From positions 1,260 to 9,300 of the forward strand of contig DAAV01000127.1 of assembly GCA_001701295.1 (NCBI GenBank): a stretch of 8,041 nucleotides of DNA. Direction: 5' to 3'. How positions within the stretch are numbered: position 1 is the stretch's first letter; each line of letters opens with the position of its first letter. A program made the position numbers and the translations under genes. The notes beneath the pieces are model-generated. The model was given only the letters and a program-made list of their open reading frames with translations. It was not told the DNA's origin and did not search any database. The DNA comes from Bacteroidales bacterium H10. GTDB taxonomy: Bacteria > Bacteroidota > Bacteroidia > Bacteroidales > Muribaculaceae. Positions 7,117-8,041 of the stretch are shown here, piece after piece.

Positions 7117-8041
7117 TCAATCGATGACGAGTTTCAGAGGCTTGTAGGCGTAACCGAAACCGATAGTCAGCGTACGGGTCGCCGCGTTGTAACACCACGC
7201 CGAATTGCGGATCGCCTTAGGCGTGGAAACCTCCGTCAGCCTCTCTCCGCCGACCGTCACCCGCGCGGGACGCGCTATGCCGGGAATCTCAAGCGTGATC
7301 ATACGGCCTTCGGGCATCTCCTTATAGGAACCTTCCGACTCTATGTCGATCTCAAGCTTGCGTCCCTGCGGAACAGCGGTGAAGGTAGTCAGCTGATACT
7401 GGCCGTCTGAAAGAGATGTCGGACTGAGCCGGTTGTCGTCGAACACGGTGAACGATGACGATTCTTTCGACGGGAAATATTTGACCGTCAGGAACATCGG
7501 ATCATACTGGCTGACATTCTCTATCGGACGCATATATTGCGGGATAAAGCTTCCGGCCTTTACGAACATCGGCATCTCCTCGAGAGGTGCGGCTACAGTG
7601 GCCGTAGTGCCTCCGGCGAAGGTCTGCGAGGGCTTGTTCCAGTTGATCCAGGTGTCTCCTGCCGGGAAATAGACTTTGCGGCTGCGGGCGCCTTTCTTGA
7701 ATACCGGCGCCACAAGCACTTCCGATCCCCAGAGATATTCATCGGTCACGTTCGCATCGACCGTACCCCCTTCCGAATGGAAGTTGACAGGACGTGCCAG
7801 AGGCAGACCCTCGACAGTATTCTCATAGGCAAGGGTATAGTTGTAGGGAAGCCACTGGTAGCGCTGCTTTATGAAATCTTTGATTATGGCGTCGTGCTGC
7901 GGATAGTGGTAAGGTTCCGGCTTCAGCTGTGCATGTGTGCGCAACATCGGCGAGAACGTGCCCATCTGCAGCCACCTCACATAAAGTTCAGGCTGATAAG
8001 GCTCGGCGGGATCAACCGCAAAACCGCCCACATCGGAACCC
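7117..8041 (-). CDS. Glycoside hydrolase family 31 alpha-glycosidase, C-terminal part
   Basis: GH31 enzymes cleave alpha-linked sugars such as alpha-glucosides or alpha-xylosides, and in gut Bacteroidales usually act in the periplasm on oligosaccharides. The frame is open to the right edge; 307 codons are visible and end KLVID-stop. The first visible residues are GSDVGGF, the conserved end of the catalytic barrel, followed by 'RWLQMGTFSPMLRTH', whose His normally contacts the sugar in the active site. Next come the proximal C-terminal beta domain ('LWGSEVLVAPVF', 'VYFPAGDTWINW', 'AGSFIP') and a distal DUF5110-like domain ('SSFTVFDDNRLSP'). The catalytic nucleophile and acid/base Asp residues lie upstream, outside the window, so substrate cannot be assigned. 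GTG 8031 is not the start; it is the Val codon in GSDVGGF. It converges on the adhesin-like gene, with a hairpin between them. G+C is visibly higher than in the left half of the window. Confidence 0.95.
   Translation of the reverse strand, partial: GSDVGGFAVDPAEPYQPELYVRWLQMGTFSPMLRTHAQLKPEPYHYPQHDAIIKDFIKQRYQWLPYNYTLAYENTVEGLPLARPVNFHSEGGTVDANVTDEYLWGSEVLVAPVFKKGARSRKVYFPAGDTWINWNKPSQTFAGGTTATVAAPLEEMPMFVKAGSFIPQYMRPIENVSQYDPMFLTVKYFPSKESSSFTVFDDNRLSPTSLSDGQYQLTTFTAVPQGRKLEIDIESEGSYKEMPEGRMITLEIPGIARPARVTVGGERLTEVSTPKAIRNSAWCYNAATRTLTIGFGYAYKPLKLVID

Noticed and set aside
7027..7410. 127-codon plus-strand reading frame
   Set aside because: It starts in the hairpin and runs antisense to the GH31 gene, whose protein is unmistakable; the Arg-rich translation is typical of a shadow frame.

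Overview
The window looks like chromosome from a Bacteroidales gut bacterium, plausibly Muribaculaceae. The clues are TTTG / TAnnTTTG promoter boxes instead of E. coli-type -35/-10 boxes, no Shine-Dalgarno sequences, relaxed lipoprotein signals, a GH31 glycoside hydrolase, FN3 / choice-of-anchor-J secreted proteins with the short 'LQG.RV..P..GIYI' C-terminal tail, and Bacteroidota-style LuxR-type helix-turn-helix (HTH) domains joined to TPR sensors. The family assignment is an inference.

Layout, left to right: (1) 1-1051, minus strand, an unrecognised secreted protein cut by the left edge; (2) 1052-1283, a divergent promoter region; (3) 1284-2969, plus strand, membrane regulator A (lipoprotein-type signal, TPR-like periplasmic part, one membrane segment, cytoplasmic LuxR-type HTH); (4) 2978-4657, minus strand, regulator B with the same architecture, tail to tail with A and only 8 bp between stop codons; (5) 4658-4885, a second divergent intergenic region with a perfect 11-bp tandem repeat; (6) 4886-6976, plus strand, a secreted multidomain adhesin-like protein; (7) 7000-7044, a perfect 18-bp hairpin; (8) 7117-8041, minus strand, the C-terminal part of a GH31 alpha-glycosidase, cut by the right edge.

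The striking point is the mirror symmetry of 1-6976: secreted protein <- | -> regulator A | regulator B <- | -> secreted protein. Each regulator is divergent from a secreted-protein gene, and the two regulators are distant paralogues. The simplest reading is two sensor-target pairs placed back to back: each regulator senses something in the periplasm and controls its own promoter region from the membrane. This is inferred from architecture and layout; the ligands and the operators are unknown. GH31 is separated by the hairpin and is probably an independent unit. No tRNA, rRNA, CRISPR array, insertion sequence or integrase was seen.
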